Assembly: GCF_021295335.1 (NCBI RefSeq)
Contig: NZ_JAIWOT010000001.1
Span: 2,774,501-2,838,500 of the forward strand
Source of the DNA: Komagataeibacter sp. FNDCF1
GTDB lineage: Bacteria; Pseudomonadota; Alphaproteobacteria; Acetobacterales; Acetobacteraceae
Direction: 5' to 3'
DNA: 64,000 nucleotides
The notes below the pieces were generated by a model. That model was given only the letters and a program-made list of their open reading frames with translations, was not told the DNA's origin and ran no database searches. The position numbers and the translations under genes were made by a program. Numbering within the stretch: the stretch's first letter is position 1; every line of letters starts with the position of its first letter. Of this stretch, positions 25,346-34,723 are shown in pieces.

Positions 25346-27025
25346 ATGGCCGCCACGCAATATGTCTATGTGATGAAGGACCTGACCAAGGCGTATCCGG
25401 GTGGGCGTGAGGTCTTCAAGGGCATCACCCTGTCCTTCCTGCCGGGTGTGAAGATCGGCGTGCTGGGCGTGAACGGCGCGGGCAAGTCCACCCTGCTCAA
25501 GATCATGGCGGGCGTGGAAAAGGAATTCGGCGGCGAGGCATGGGCGGCCGAAGGCGCACGCGTGGGCTACCTGGAACAGGAACCCAAGCTGGATGAAAGC
25601 CTGACGGTTGGCGAGAACGTGGCGCTGGGCTTTGGCGAACTGAAAAAGGCCGTGGACCGCTTCAACGAGATCTCGATGAAGTTCGCCGAGCCCATGTCCG
25701 ATGATGAGATGAACACCCTGCTGGCCGAACAGGCCGAACTGCAGGAAGTGATCGATGCGGGCGATGGCTGGGAACTGGACCGCAAGCTCGAGATCGCACT
25801 CGAAGCCCTGCGCTGCCCGCCTGCCGACAGCCCGGTCGATAAACTGTCCGGTGGTGAGCGCCGCCGCGTGGCGCTGTGCCGCCTGCTGCTGGAAAAGCCC
25901 GACCTGCTGCTGCTCGATGAACCGACCAACCACCTTGATGCCGAAAGTGTATCATGGCTGGAAAAGACGCTGCGTGACTACGAAGGCACCGTGATGGTCA
26001 TTACCCATGACCGTTACTTCCTCGATAACGTCACCAACTGGATTCTCGAACTCGAGCGCGGCCGTGGCTATCCGTTTGAGGGCAACTACTCCTCCTGGCT
26101 GACCCAGAAGCGCAAGCGGCTGGCGCAGGAAGAGAAGGAAGAAAGTGCCCGCCAGCGCGCCCTTGCCGCCGAGCAGGAATGGATCGGTTCCTCCCCCAAG
26201 GCGCGACAGGCCAAGAGCAAGTCCCGTATTGCACGGTATGAGGAAATGCTGGCCCAGAATAACGAGAAGGGCGGTGGCGTGGCCGATATCGTCATCCCGC
26301 CCGGTCCCCGCCTTGGCGGTACGGTGATCGAGGCCGAGGACCTGCGCAAGGGCTTTGGCAACCGCCTGCTGATCGATGACCTGAACTTCAAGCTGCCGCC
26401 GGGTGGCATCGTTGGCGTGATCGGGCCGAACGGTGCGGGCAAGTCCACCCTGTTCAAGATGATCATGGGGCAGGAAACGCCTGATAGCGGCAAGCTGACC
26501 ATTGGTGAGACGGTAAAGCTGGGCTACGTGGACCAGTCGCGCTTCAGCCTGGATGACGACAAGACCGTGTGGGAGGAAATCTCCGGCGGGACGGATGTCA
26601 TCTATCTGGGCAAGCGGGCCGTGCCGTCGCGCGCTTACGTGGGTGCCTTCAACTTCAAGGGGCCGGACCAGCAGAAGAAGGTGGGCGTGCTGTCAGGTGG
26701 TGAGCGCAACCGCGTACACCTGGCCAAGATGCTGCGGCAGGAAAGCAATGTCATCCTGCTCGATGAGCCGACCAACGATCTTGATGTCGATACCCTGCGC
26801 GCGCTGGAGGAGGCCCTGGCCGAATTCGCGGGCTGCGCGGTCATCATCAGCCATGACCGCTGGTTCCTTGACCGTCTGGCAACCCATATCCTTGCCTTTG
26901 AAGGCGACAGCCATGTCGAGTGGTTCGAGGGTAACTTCCAGGCGTATGAGGAAGACAAGCGCCGCCGCCTGGGCCCGGATGCGACCGAGCCGAGCCGGAT
27001 CAAGTACCGCCCCATCGAACGCTGA
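25346..27025 (+). CDS. ettA: energy-dependent translational throttle protein EttA (ABC-F ATPase)
   Basis: A 559-residue ABC-F protein that binds the ribosomal E site and gates entry into elongation depending on ATP/ADP. Two nucleotide-binding domains are present, with Walker [10 protein letters not shown] and GPNGAGKST, signatures [16 protein letters not shown] and [15 protein letters not shown], and Walker [16 protein letters not shown] and [11 protein letters not shown]. The charged linker around residues 245-300 ([15 protein letters not shown]) and the arm insert fit EttA. CAGGAG lies 9 bp before the ATG at 25346. The tRNA ends 90 bp upstream. Confidence 0.96.
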   Translation: MAATQYVYVMKDLTKAYPGGREVFKGITLSFLPGVKIGVLGVNGAGKSTLLKIMAGVEKEFGGEAWAAEGARVGYLEQEPKLDESLTVGENVALGFGELKKAVDRFNEISMKFAEPMSDDEMNTLLAEQAELQEVIDAGDGWELDRKLEIALEALRCPPADSPVDKLSGGERRRVALCRLLLEKPDLLLLDEPTNHLDAESVSWLEKTLRDYEGTVMVITHDRYFLDNVTNWILELERGRGYPFEGNYSSWLTQKRKRLAQEEKEESARQRALAAEQEWIGSSPKARQAKSKSRIARYEEMLAQNNEKGGGVADIVIPPGPRLGGTVIEAEDLRKGFGNRLLIDDLNFKLPPGGIVGVIGPNGAGKSTLFKMIMGQETPDSGKLTIGETVKLGYVDQSRFSLDDDKTVWEEISGGTDVIYLGKRAVPSRAYVGAFNFKGPDQQKKVGVLSGGERNRVHLAKMLRQESNVILLDEPTNDLDVDTLRALEEALAEFAGCAVIISHDRWFLDRLATHILAFEGDSHVEWFEGNFQAYEEDKRRRLGPDATEPSRIKYRPIER

Positions 27026-27087
27026 TTCCATTTGCCATCCGTAATCTTATCTGCCTCAATGACGGTCAGGTCTTTACTCCTGCCGTT

Positions 27088-27639
27088 ATGGAGGCAGTCA
27101 TGGGGTGCAGGAACAGCATACAGACGGCCCGGCTGAGGCTTGATCCCGTTTCATGGACCGATCTGGAAGATGTGGTCAGGCTCAAGGCCAGTGCCGGTGT
27201 GACCGGGCGGCTGGCAGGGGGCGTGTGCAATCGTGCCCTGAGCGAACAGGACATGATGACCGACCTCATGACATGGGGGCGGGAGGGTGTCGGCATGTTC
27301 GCCGTCCGCCATCAGGGTCATTTCATCGGCCTTGCGGGCGTGCAGCCATCCACCACCACGCCGGACCGTCACGAAATGCAGTTCGCCATCCTGCCGCAGG
27401 CCCGCGATACCGCCCTGTCGCGTGAGGCGACCACCATGGCGCTGGCCTTCGCGCATGCGGGGGGCGTGGAGCATGTCATTGCCTATGCAAGGGCGGAGGA
27501 TATCGTGGCCCGGCAGGTCTTTGGCGGCGCAGGCATGCGTGTGTGCGACATCCCGACACCGCAGGACGGGCACGGGCGCGCGGACATCCTGCTCTATCAC
27601 AGCACCCGCCCCCGCATGGATGGGGCGCGCATGCACTGA
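27088..27639 (+). CDS. GNAT-family N-acetyltransferase
   Basis: A 183-residue protein of the RimJ/RimL-like GNAT type: IQTARLRLDPVSWTDLEDVVRL opens the fold, HFIGLAGVQPS and EMQFAILPQARDTALSREAT form the central strands and the acetyl-CoA region, and GGVEHVIAYARAEDIVARQVFGGAGMRVC is the typical C-terminal helix-turn. The acceptor is unknown. An ATG at 27100 is an alternative start. It converges on mlaC with a terminator between. Confidence 0.85.
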   Translation: MEAVMGCRNSIQTARLRLDPVSWTDLEDVVRLKASAGVTGRLAGGVCNRALSEQDMMTDLMTWGREGVGMFAVRHQGHFIGLAGVQPSTTTPDRHEMQFAILPQARDTALSREATTMALAFAHAGGVEHVIAYARAEDIVARQVFGGAGMRVCDIPTPQDGHGRADILLYHSTRPRMDGARMH

Positions 27640-27680
27640 ATGAAGGATGCGTGCCGGCGCAGGCCGTTACAGACATAAAA

Positions 27681-27704
27681 AAAGCCGGTAGCAGTACCGG
27701 CTTT
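27681..27704 (-). terminator. intrinsic terminator for mlaA-mlaC
   Basis: AAAGCCGGTA at 27681-27690 pairs with TACCGGCTTT at 27695-27704 across GCAG. Read on the minus strand the stem is followed by a run of seven T (27677-27683). It may also act on the GNAT gene. Confidence 0.85.
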
Positions 27705-27763
27705 CCGGTTATCCGTGCTGTCCTGCCACCATTGCGGGGTGCATGCGGCCCGTCTGGCCGGGC

Positions 27764-28381
27764 CTAGTGATGGTTGGCGATCTGCTTGTCCAGCGCATGC
27801 AGCAGCCCGTCCACATTGCCACCATTGCGCGCGATGAAGGAGCTGTAATCCTGCCGCTGGGTCAGGCGCAGGCTGGCGCCTTCGCCTACCACATCCACCA
27901 CCTTGGGGCTGCCGCTTGCTGTGCTGATGATCCACTGCGTATCGGCACCGGGCTGGCCGGGGCGGTTGATGACGGTGGAAACCGCAGTGTCATCGCCCGA
28001 GGGGGCACTGGAACCCACCACGAAGGTCACGCCACGGTAGTCGCCGATCTTGTCGGTAATGGCGTTGACCAGCACCTGGTGGAACAGCTTGAGGTAGCGG
28101 TCCTGCTGATCGGGGGTGGCGGTGCGCCAGTAGCGGCCCAGGCAGTAGCGGCCGATGGCGTCCACATCCACGTACTGGCCCAGAAGCGGCAGGATATCGG
28201 CCTTCTTCTTTTCCAGCGGGATGTCGCTGTTGACAATGGCAACCAGCTTGTTGCCAAACATGGTGACAAAGGAGCGGGCCTGCGCGCCGGCATCAACCGC
28301 CCATGCTGAAGCAACAGGCATGGCGGCGGACGTTGCTGCCAGCAGAGCCAGTGCGTGGCGACGGGGGATGGATGACTGCAT
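27764..28381 (-). CDS. mlaC: MlaC-like phospholipid-binding periplasmic protein
   Basis: A 205-residue protein of the MlaC/Ttg2D family, the periplasmic shuttle that carries phospholipid between the outer-membrane MlaA complex and the inner-membrane MlaFEDB transporter. An N-terminal signal (MQSSIPRRHALALLAATSAAMPVASAWA) is followed by the family's LGRYWRTATPDQQDRYLKLFHQVL and a mixed alpha/beta core. RR near the start also fits a Tat signal weakly. It begins 18 bp after mlaA. The mlaFED genes are not in the window. HpnM of hopanoid clusters belongs to the same family, but the mlaA partner supports MlaC. Confidence 0.92.
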   Translation of the reverse strand: MQSSIPRRHALALLAATSAAMPVASAWAVDAGAQARSFVTMFGNKLVAIVNSDIPLEKKKADILPLLGQYVDVDAIGRYCLGRYWRTATPDQQDRYLKLFHQVLVNAITDKIGDYRGVTFVVGSSAPSGDDTAVSTVINRPGQPGADTQWIISTASGSPKVVDVVGEGASLRLTQRQDYSSFIARNGGNVDGLLHALDKQIANHH

Positions 28382-28399
28382 CGCTTTGTCCCTTTTTTA

Positions 28400-29218
28400 T
28401 TATCTGGTGTGGTACCAGTCGGGCACGGTGGCCCGATGGTCGTTCTTTATGGCTTCCGCCATCGCCTTGCGCTGCTGCTGGTAGGCACTGCGGATGGTGG
28501 CGTAGGGATCAAGCGAATCCTTCATGACCTGGTCCAGCGCGTCGACATTGGTCGCCATGCCGTTGATGGTGCCCATGATGTTATAGGCCCAGTTGAAGGT
28601 TAACAGCCCATAACCACGGGGCACGTAGTTCCATGGAGACAGGCCCACATCGATGCCATAGCCCACCCCGTCACGGAAGGAGGACGGGCCGAGCACCGGC
28701 AGGAACAGGTAGGGGCCGGAGGGAACGCCCCATGTGGCGAGCGTCAGCCCGGCATCGTTGTCGTGATGCTTGTAGCCCGCGTAATTGGCCACGTCGATCA
28801 GGCCGCCAATGCCCGCCGTCATGTTGATGCACCAGCGCACGAAGGCATCGCCCGCACGGCGGGGACGACCGGCGCCCACGTCGTTGAAGAACACCACCGG
28901 TTCGTTCATGGTCTGGTACAGGCTGCCGAACGAATTGCGCAGCGGGCGCGGCACGGCCCAGATATAGGCCTTGGCCACCGGGCGCAGGGTGTATTTGTTG
29001 GCCCACATGGTCAGGCCGAAGGCCTTGCGGTTCAGCTTTTCGTACTTGTCGTTGGCTTCCTTGTATTCAGCCAGCGCATCGGGGTCCTTTGGCGGCGGGG
29101 CCGCGCACGAGGCAAGCCCGAGCAGTCCAAGTGCCACCCCCGCGACGCGAAGCGCCGAACGACGTGGGGACGGGAACGGGCGGGACGACCAAGAATTCGA
29201 TCCTGTCTCTGCGCGCAT
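28400..29218 (-). CDS. mlaA: MlaA (VacJ) outer-membrane lipoprotein
   Basis: A 272-residue lipoprotein: the signal peptide ends LGLLGLASC (lipobox, Cys near residue 36). The VacJ fold follows with DKYEKLNRKAFGLTMWANKYTLRPVAKAYIWAVP, FFNDVGAGRPRRAGDAFVRW and TWGVPSGPYLFLPVLGPSSFRDGVGY. MlaA removes mislocalised phospholipid from the outer leaflet. I chose the ATG at 29218; the open frame continues upstream to 29497 but would bury the signal peptide. It heads the mlaA-mlaC operon. Confidence 0.95.
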   Translation of the reverse strand: MRAETGSNSWSSRPFPSPRRSALRVAGVALGLLGLASCAAPPPKDPDALAEYKEANDKYEKLNRKAFGLTMWANKYTLRPVAKAYIWAVPRPLRNSFGSLYQTMNEPVVFFNDVGAGRPRRAGDAFVRWCINMTAGIGGLIDVANYAGYKHHDNDAGLTLATWGVPSGPYLFLPVLGPSSFRDGVGYGIDVGLSPWNYVPRGYGLLTFNWAYNIMGTINGMATNVDALDQVMKDSLDPYATIRSAYQQQRKAMAEAIKNDHRATVPDWYHTR

Positions 29219-29554
29219 ACTCGTTTCCGCTTCCCTCTGTCTTCGCTTGCCCGCCATGGCATGGCGGGGTGGCCCAATGCGTTTGCAAGAATCCTGAACC
29301 GGGCAATGACGCCCCTTTCCAGCGTCACTCTCTAGCATGGGATGGCTGTTGTGCAATCCGCTTGCCCGGCCAGAGGGAAAGATTGTGCCTGCCCTGCACG
29401 GGGCACATGGGCGCGAACCCGCGCCCACGGGGCCTGTCGGCGCATGATGATGGCAGAATTGCCGCGTTGAGTGTGATGTAAAATCCACACGTCCCAAACG
29501 TCACGGCACGGGGAGGGTGGCGTCAGATCACGGTTTGTTGAAGCGGAGCGGCCT
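29219..29554. other. 336-bp gap between thyX and mlaA
   Basis: No coding frame with family resemblance, RNA gene or strong hairpin is visible here. It should contain the mlaA promoter (minus strand) and the end of the thyX transcript. Confidence 0.6.
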
Positions 29555-30505
29555 TCAGCCCATCAGCCGGGGTGCGATCTGGGGAAAGGTATCGGCCAGT
29601 TCGCGTATTTCCCGTTTTGACAGCCCTTCCGCCGCCGCATCGACCGGCTCGCCCCCCATGGCCGCGCGCAGCACGCGCAGCGCCGGGCCGGACAGCAGCA
29701 CGGCGTCACGCATGTAGTCGGTAAAGGCCTCAAATGTCAGCGGGGCCCATTTTTCCACGATCTGCAGGATGGCGTCGGCATAGGCGCGGATTTCGTACTG
29801 GGCGTGGCTGTCCGCGCGCAGGCGCAGGAAGTGCAGCAGGTTCCACAGGTTAATCTGCCAGTAGAACTGGGTCATGATGTTGACCGGCAGGTTCATGCGC
29901 GCAAGCTCGCGCGCGATGGCGGGGCGGTCCGGGTCACGCCTTTCGCCATGCTCGTCCTCGTTGAGCAGGTCGAGGTAATGGTCGTAGCAGCGCGAAGCGT
30001 CGTCACGCAGGATGTCGAGCACCTGCTGCGCCTGCCCGGGTGGCAGGGTGTCGGCGCGGCCCTGCTTGTTGTTCGTGGACTGGGCGGCGATGTCCTCGGG
30101 GCGGGGGAAATAGAATTCCTTCTCCAGCACCGAATAGCGTGCCGAATATTCATTGATGCTGGCGGTGCGGTGGCGGAACCACTGGCGGGTGACGAAAATG
30201 GGCGCGCGCACATGCAGCTTGAGCACCGCGAGTTCAAACGGGCTGGTGTGGCGGTGGCGCATGAGATAGCGGATCAGCCCCCGGTCATCGGACGTGCTGC
30301 GCGTGCCCTTGCCATAGGATACGCGCGCGCCCTGCACGATGCCGCTGTCGCCGCCCATGTAGTCCACCGCGCGGACAAAGCCCGTTTCCAGCACGGGGAT
30401 GGGGGAATACAGCACGTCTTCCACCGCCGGGACGACAAGGCGGCGGGTCTGCGCCCATCCGGCGCGGGCTGCCTCGATTGCCGATTTCTGCTCACTGGAA
30501 AACAT
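29555..30505 (-). CDS. thyX: FAD-dependent thymidylate synthase
   Basis: Makes dTMP from dUMP with methylenetetrahydrofolate and reduced FAD, replacing ThyA. The 316 residues carry the ThyX signature RHRTASINEYSARYS (RHR-x7-S class), preceded by HTSPFELAVLKLHVRAPIFV and followed by NIMTQFYWQINLWNLLHFLRLR. I start at the ATG at 30505, which has GGGACG upstream; ATGs at 30535, 30541 and 30556 would add 10-17 residues. It is divergent from the tmRNA. Confidence 0.95.
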   Translation of the reverse strand: MFSSEQKSAIEAARAGWAQTRRLVVPAVEDVLYSPIPVLETGFVRAVDYMGGDSGIVQGARVSYGKGTRSTSDDRGLIRYLMRHRHTSPFELAVLKLHVRAPIFVTRQWFRHRTASINEYSARYSVLEKEFYFPRPEDIAAQSTNNKQGRADTLPPGQAQQVLDILRDDASRCYDHYLDLLNEDEHGERRDPDRPAIARELARMNLPVNIMTQFYWQINLWNLLHFLRLRADSHAQYEIRAYADAILQIVEKWAPLTFEAFTDYMRDAVLLSGPALRVLRAAMGGEPVDAAAEGLSKREIRELADTFPQIAPRLMG

Positions 30506-30729
30506 GCGTCGTCCCGTCCCGTCTGTGTCGATCATAGCCATAAGGACGCGGCCCATACCATATCCTGCATGGCCTGTCCCGGTCATGCTGCTCTGGTCGG
30601 TCTTTGCGGCGGCATCATGACAGGGGCCGGGAGAATTCCGGCGCACATGTTCCCGCGCTGCCTGCGCCCTTGCCAGATGCGGGGGCACGCCCTATATGCG
30701 GAAGTGCCGGAGGGGCTTGCCCCTTGGCT

Positions 30730-30990
30730 ATGGCGATAAACGGCGCGTGGAATAAGTGTTGTGGACCCGGGGGCGGTACCCGGCGTCTCCACCAATTTCC
30801 CCCCAGATGGGGAACATGGGGACGAAACAGGCTCGACACGCATGGTAAAGACCCGCCTTTTGCCCGGCATTGTACCACCGTTATCGGGCTAAATCACAAG
30901 TGCCAACGATAACTCTGAGGTGCTCGCTGTCGCTGCATAAGCGATAAGCGCGGTTCGGGAGGGCACCGGGCAACAGAAGCCCTCCCACCT
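30730..30990 (+). ncRNA. ssrA: two-piece (circularly permuted) tmRNA
   Basis: Alphaproteobacterial split tmRNA. The acceptor piece comes first: CGTCTCC at 30784-30790 then ACCA (encoded CCA, ends 30794), with T-stem CCGGG/CCCGG at 30767-30771/30779-30783. The coding piece starts GGGGACG at 30818-30824, which pairs with CGTCTCC to make the acceptor stem (one G-T). The tag frame runs 30902-30940 and encodes ANDNSEVLAVAA then TAA. The last hairpin, GGGAGGGC (30957-30964) with GCCCTCCC (30979-30986), closes the region. Outer ends are estimates. The T-loop GGCGGTA departs from the usual TTCGANT. It rescues stalled ribosomes; sspB follows. Confidence 0.92.
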
Positions 30991-31180
30991 TTTCCTTTTC
31001 CCATGCTAGGCTTGTCCCCGGTATCCGCTTCGTGAAGGGATGCCGCACCCCTGCGGCTTGCCACGCCCCGAAGTTTGACGCACAGCTTGAAGCTGTGGCA
31101 CGGCGTGGTCCGAACCCGCATGTCTGCAAAAATCCGGCCCGGCGGTCCATCGTCGGGGCGGATGTACGGAGAAGTCCGAA

Positions 31181-31774
31181 ATGTCCGATGATCATGACGA
31201 GGAAAACGGTTTTGACACCGCCATCCCCGACAGCCTCATGCCCTATGACTCCTGGATCGAGGATGCCTATCGCCAGGTCATGCTGCGTGCGCTCGAGCAC
31301 GCTGCCGAACATGGCCTGCCGGGTGATCATCATTTCTACCTGACCTTCCGCACCGACTGGCCCGGTGTCGGCATGCCCGACCGCCTGCGTGCCCAGTACC
31401 CGCACGAGATCACGATCGTACTCCAGCACCAGTTCTGGGACCTGAAGGTGGATCGTGCCCGGCAGGTCATCTCGGTCGGGCTGTCATTCGGGGGCGTCGC
31501 ATCCACGCTGGTCATTCCGGTGGCCGCCGTGTCGGCTTTTGCCGATCCGCATATCCGCCTTGCCCTGCGTTTCAGCGTGCCCGAACAGCCCCCCGTGGCC
31601 GACGGCACGCCCAATGTGGTGCCGGTGCAGCCCGCCGGCGCACTGTCTTCCCCCGCGCATGAGGCAGCGCCTCAGGCCGGGCAGGAAGGGGACGCGCAGC
31701 CGCAGGAGGCGGAAAGCCCGCAGGTCGTAAGCCTTGCCGCCTTCCGCAGGAAGGGGCCGGGAGGGCCGGGCTGA
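31181..31774 (+). CDS. sspB: SspB, ClpXP adaptor for SsrA-tagged proteins
   Basis: A 197-residue protein whose first 135 residues match alphaproteobacterial Ssp[43 protein letters not shown], and [22 protein letters not shown], the tag-binding surface. A flexible Pro/Ala linker leads to [10 protein letters not shown] (about 182-191), the C-terminal ClpX-binding motif. It delivers SsrA-tagged proteins to ClpXP. It lies just downstream of the tmRNA that makes the tag, with GGAG before the ATG, so tagging RNA and adaptor are neighbours. Confidence 0.93.
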   Translation: MSDDHDEENGFDTAIPDSLMPYDSWIEDAYRQVMLRALEHAAEHGLPGDHHFYLTFRTDWPGVGMPDRLRAQYPHEITIVLQHQFWDLKVDRARQVISVGLSFGGVASTLVIPVAAVSAFADPHIRLALRFSVPEQPPVADGTPNVVPVQPAGALSSPAHEAAPQAGQEGDAQPQEAESPQVVSLAAFRRKGPGGPG

Positions 31775-31874
31775 GCCACATTTTCCATCCGGGCGCGCCG
31801 GATGCGCCGGGCGCGCCCTGAACCTGAACGCCGCCACCCGGAAACAATCCGGGGGAACAGGCAGGAGACGTCCG

Positions 31875-33527
31875 TTGAATGTATCCGCACCCACGCGCAA
31901 GCCATTTGTCTATGGCCCGCTCTTTCCGCTGCATGATGATGACACACCGTGGAAGAAACTGGAGATCGAGGGGATTACAACCTCGGTCCTCGGTGGCCGC
32001 ACGGTGGTCCATGTCCGGCCCGAGGCCCTGACCGCGCTGGCCGCGCGCGCGTTCAATGACGTGGCGCACCTGCTGCGCCCCGGCCATCTGGCCCAGCTTG
32101 CCAAGATCCTCAAAGACCCCGAAGCATCGGAAAACGACCGCTTCGTGGCGCTGGACCTGCTCAAGAACGCCTGCATCGCCGCAGGCGGCGTGCTGCCCAT
32201 GTGCCAGGATACCGGCACCGCCATCGTGTATGGCAAGAAGGGCCAGCGCGTGTGGGTGGATGGGAACGAGGAGGAAGCCTTCTCCCGCGGGGTGTACGAC
32301 ACCTATACCGGCACCTCGCTGCGCTATTCCCAGATGGCGCCGGTGTCGATGTTCGAGGAAGTGAACACCGGCACCAACCTGCCGGTGCAGTTCCATATCT
32401 CGGCAACACCCGGTGACTACCATGCCGAGCAGATGGATCTCATGTTCATCGCCAAGGGTGGCGGGTCGGCCAACAAGACCTTCCTGTTCCAGGAAACCCG
32501 CGCCTTGCTGTCCAGCAAGGAAAACCTGCTGAAGTGGCTGGATGGCAAGATCCGCACGCTGGGCACGTCGGCCTGCCCGCCATACCATCTTGCCGTGGTG
32601 ATCGGTGGGATGTCCGCCGAACAGAACCTCGAGACCGTGAAGCTGGCCTCCACCCGCTGGCTGGACAGCCTGCCGACCGAAGGCAGCGCGCATGGCCACG
32701 CCTTCCGTGATCTGGAGATGGAAGAGGAAATCCACAAACTGACCCAGCGCCTGGGCATTGGCGCACAGTTTGGCGGCAAATATTTCTGCCATGACGTGCG
32801 TGTGGTGCGCCTGCCGCGCCATGGCGCGTCGCTGCCGGTGGGAATCGGGGTATCATGCTCGGCCGACCGTCAGGTCAAGGCCCGGATCACCGCCGATGGC
32901 GTGTTCCTTGAACAGCTTGAGACCGACCCCGCCCGCTTCCTGCCCGAAACCACGGATGAGGATCTGGATGGGGAGGCGGTGCAGATCGACCTGAACCAGC
33001 CGATGGACGAGATCCGCCGCAAGCTGTCGCAGTATCCCGTGCGCACCCGCCTGTCGCTGACCGGCACGATGGTGGTGGCGCGTGACATCGCGCATGCCAA
33101 ATTCCGCGAACGGCTGGAAAAGGGTGAGGGCCTGCCCCAGTATCTCAAGGATCATCCCGTCTATTACGCCGGTCCCGCCAAGACACCCGAAGGCATGCCC
33201 ACCGGTTCCTTCGGTCCCACCACGGCAGGCCGCATGGACAGCTATGTTGCCATGCTGCAGAAGGCAGGCGGGTCCTATGTCATGCTGGCCAAGGGTAACC
33301 GTTCCAAGGCCGTGCGTGAAGCATGCAAGGAATATGGCGGTTTCTACCTTGGCTCCGTCGGTGGTCCGGCCGCCCGCCTGGCGCAGGACTGCATCCGCAA
33401 GGTCGAGGTTCTGGAATACCCCGAACTGGGCATGGAAGCGGTATGGAAGATCGAGGTCGAGAATTTTCCGGCCTTTATCGTGATCGACGACAAGGGTAAT
33501 GATTTTTATGATGGCCTGACCGGCTGA
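31875..33527 (+). CDS. fumA: class I fumarate hydratase (iron-sulfur)
   Basis: A 550-residue [4Fe-4S] fumarase that interconverts fumarate and malate in the TCA cycle. The N-terminal domain holds [13 protein letters not shown] with cluster ligand Cys110, and further family blocks are [33 protein letters not shown] and, C-terminal, [15 protein letters not shown]. The start is TTG at 31875 with AGGAG upstream; no in-frame ATG exists before residue 109, so a non-ATG start is required. Acetic acid bacteria often use this oxygen-sensitive type. Close relatives include class I tartrate dehydratases, but the two-domain length fits fumarase. Confidence 0.95.
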   Translation: MNVSAPTRKPFVYGPLFPLHDDDTPWKKLEIEGITTSVLGGRTVVHVRPEALTALAARAFNDVAHLLRPGHLAQLAKILKDPEASENDRFVALDLLKNACIAAGGVLPMCQDTGTAIVYGKKGQRVWVDGNEEEAFSRGVYDTYTGTSLRYSQMAPVSMFEEVNTGTNLPVQFHISATPGDYHAEQMDLMFIAKGGGSANKTFLFQETRALLSSKENLLKWLDGKIRTLGTSACPPYHLAVVIGGMSAEQNLETVKLASTRWLDSLPTEGSAHGHAFRDLEMEEEIHKLTQRLGIGAQFGGKYFCHDVRVVRLPRHGASLPVGIGVSCSADRQVKARITADGVFLEQLETDPARFLPETTDEDLDGEAVQIDLNQPMDEIRRKLSQYPVRTRLSLTGTMVVARDIAHAKFRERLEKGEGLPQYLKDHPVYYAGPAKTPEGMPTGSFGPTTAGRMDSYVAMLQKAGGSYVMLAKGNRSKAVREACKEYGGFYLGSVGGPAARLAQDCIRKVEVLEYPELGMEAVWKIEVENFPAFIVIDDKGNDFYDGLTG

Positions 33528-33543
33528 ACGCCCCCTGCGGTGC

Positions 33544-33568
33544 GTCCGGCCCGTCCGTCGGGCCGGAC
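33544..33568 (+). terminator. hairpin after fumarase
   Basis: A 10-bp perfect stem, GTCCGGCCCG at 33544-33553 with 33559-33568, loop TCCGT. It lies in the 63-bp gap before the VOC gene and has no T-run, so it may attenuate or stabilise the upstream mRNA. Confidence 0.5.
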
Positions 33569-33590
33569 AACCGGAGGGTTAGGGAGCGCC

Positions 33591-33983
33591 ATGCGTTTTA
33601 CCGTCGATCGTCTTGACCACCTTGTGGTGAGTGTCCGTGATCTGGAGGTCTCGGCCTCATGGTTCCAGCGCGTGCTGGGCATGGAGCGCGAGGAATATGG
33701 GCGCAACAACCGCACGGCCCTGAAATTCGGTGGCCAGAAGATCAACCTCCGCCCGCACGGGGCCGAGGGCTGGACCACGGCGGAGGATGCGCTGCCGGGT
33801 ACCAATGACCTGTGCTTTACCACGGCACTCAACAGCGCCGACGTGATCGAACATCTTGAACAGTGCGGCGTGCGCGTGACCGAAGGCCCGGTGGCCCGCC
33901 TTGGCGCGCTGGGGCCGGTCACGTCCGTCTACTGCAATGATCCCGATGGCAACCTGATCGAGATCGCGTCCTATCAGGGATAA
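33591..33983 (+). CDS. VOC-family (glyoxalase-like) protein
   Basis: A 130-residue vicinal-oxygen-chelate protein: RLDHLVVSVRDLEVSASWFQRVLGM begins the first beta-alpha-beta3 module and NDPDGNLIEIASYQG ends the second. His of LDHLV and Glu of NLIEI match metal-ligand positions of this family. It resembles the YaeR/virulence-protein subgroup; the substrate is unknown. AGGGAG lies directly upstream of the ATG. It may be co-transcribed with the fumarase gene. Confidence 0.88.
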   Translation: MRFTVDRLDHLVVSVRDLEVSASWFQRVLGMEREEYGRNNRTALKFGGQKINLRPHGAEGWTTAEDALPGTNDLCFTTALNSADVIEHLEQCGVRVTEGPVARLGALGPVTSVYCNDPDGNLIEIASYQG

Positions 33984-34046
33984 GGGCCGGGTGGCGGCAC
34001 TGCCGCCCCTGCCTGCACCCGCCCGTCCGGCTGCCCGGCGGGGCCT

Positions 34047-34068
34047 GCATGCCCATGGCAGGGCATGC
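34047..34068 (+). terminator. hairpin after VOC gene
   Basis: GCATGCCC at 34047-34054 pairs with GGGCATGC at 34061-34068, loop ATGGCA. It separates the VOC gene from the TM2 gene and lacks a T-run. Confidence 0.45.
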
Positions 34069-34112
34069 GGAATGAACAGTGTTCCGGACAATGCCATGGC
34101 GGGAGAAGGAAC

Positions 34113-34595
34113 ATGAGAGGTCAGGTTCTTCACCATGATCCACGGACCGGAACCGGCCTGATCGGTGGTGATGACGGTAACCGCTACATATTCAGGGGAA
34201 CGGATGTCCGTTCCGGTTCCGGCGGCCTGTCGAACGGGGTCCGTGTCGATTTCGTGCCTGAAGATGGCAATGCCCGTTCCATTTTCATCATGCCATCCAG
34301 CGGCAGTTCCGGTGTCAGCCTGAACCGCGTGGCGGGCGCGTGCGGTGACAGGTCACGTATCGTGGCGGCTGTTCTGGCGTTTTTCCTGGGCTGGATGGGC
34401 TTCCACAAATTCTATCTGGGATATGGCCGCGCGGGGCTTGTCATGCTGGTCGCCTCGATGGGCGGCTTCGTGCTGCTGGGGCTGCCGACCTTAATCATGA
34501 GCGTCATCGCGCTTGTCGAATGTATTCTCTACCTGACAAAATCGGACAGTGATTTTTACGAGACCCATGTCGCCCATGAAAAGGAATGGTTCTGA
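34113..34595 (+). CDS. cold-shock-like domain plus TM2 membrane protein
   Basis: A 160-residue protein. Residues 1-60 (MRGQVLHHDPRTGTGLIGGD, NRYIFRGTDV, VRVDFVPEDGNARSIFI) look like a diverged cold-shock/OB fold. Residues about 85-145 are a TM2 domain: two hydrophobic helices around the family turn, with AFFLGWMGFHKFYLGYGRAG and VASMGGFVLLGLPTLIM. This puts a nucleic-acid-type fold on the cytosolic face of the inner membrane. GGAGAAGG precedes the ATG at 34113. Function unknown. Confidence 0.85.
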   Translation: MRGQVLHHDPRTGTGLIGGDDGNRYIFRGTDVRSGSGGLSNGVRVDFVPEDGNARSIFIMPSSGSSGVSLNRVAGACGDRSRIVAAVLAFFLGWMGFHKFYLGYGRAGLVMLVASMGGFVLLGLPTLIMSVIALVECILYLTKSDSDFYETHVAHEKEWF

Positions 34596-34614
34596 CCCGA
34601 CGCGGCACCAGGCG

Positions 34615-34659
34615 GTGCGGCAGGGGCATGGGCCACCACCGGGGCCGGTCCTGCCGCAC
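34615..34659. terminator. hairpin between convergent TM2 and YbhB genes
   Basis: GTGCGGCAGG at 34615-34624 pairs with CCTGCCGCAC at 34650-34659 across a 25-nt loop. A smaller stem, GCCATG/CATGGC at 34686-34691/34698-34703, follows. Together they fill the 128-bp gap between convergent genes. Confidence 0.45.
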
Positions 34660-34723
34660 GGGGCGCACAGGGTGCCGCTGTCGCCGCCATGGTCTTTCAT
34701 GGCAGCGTCATGGTTCCGGCGTG

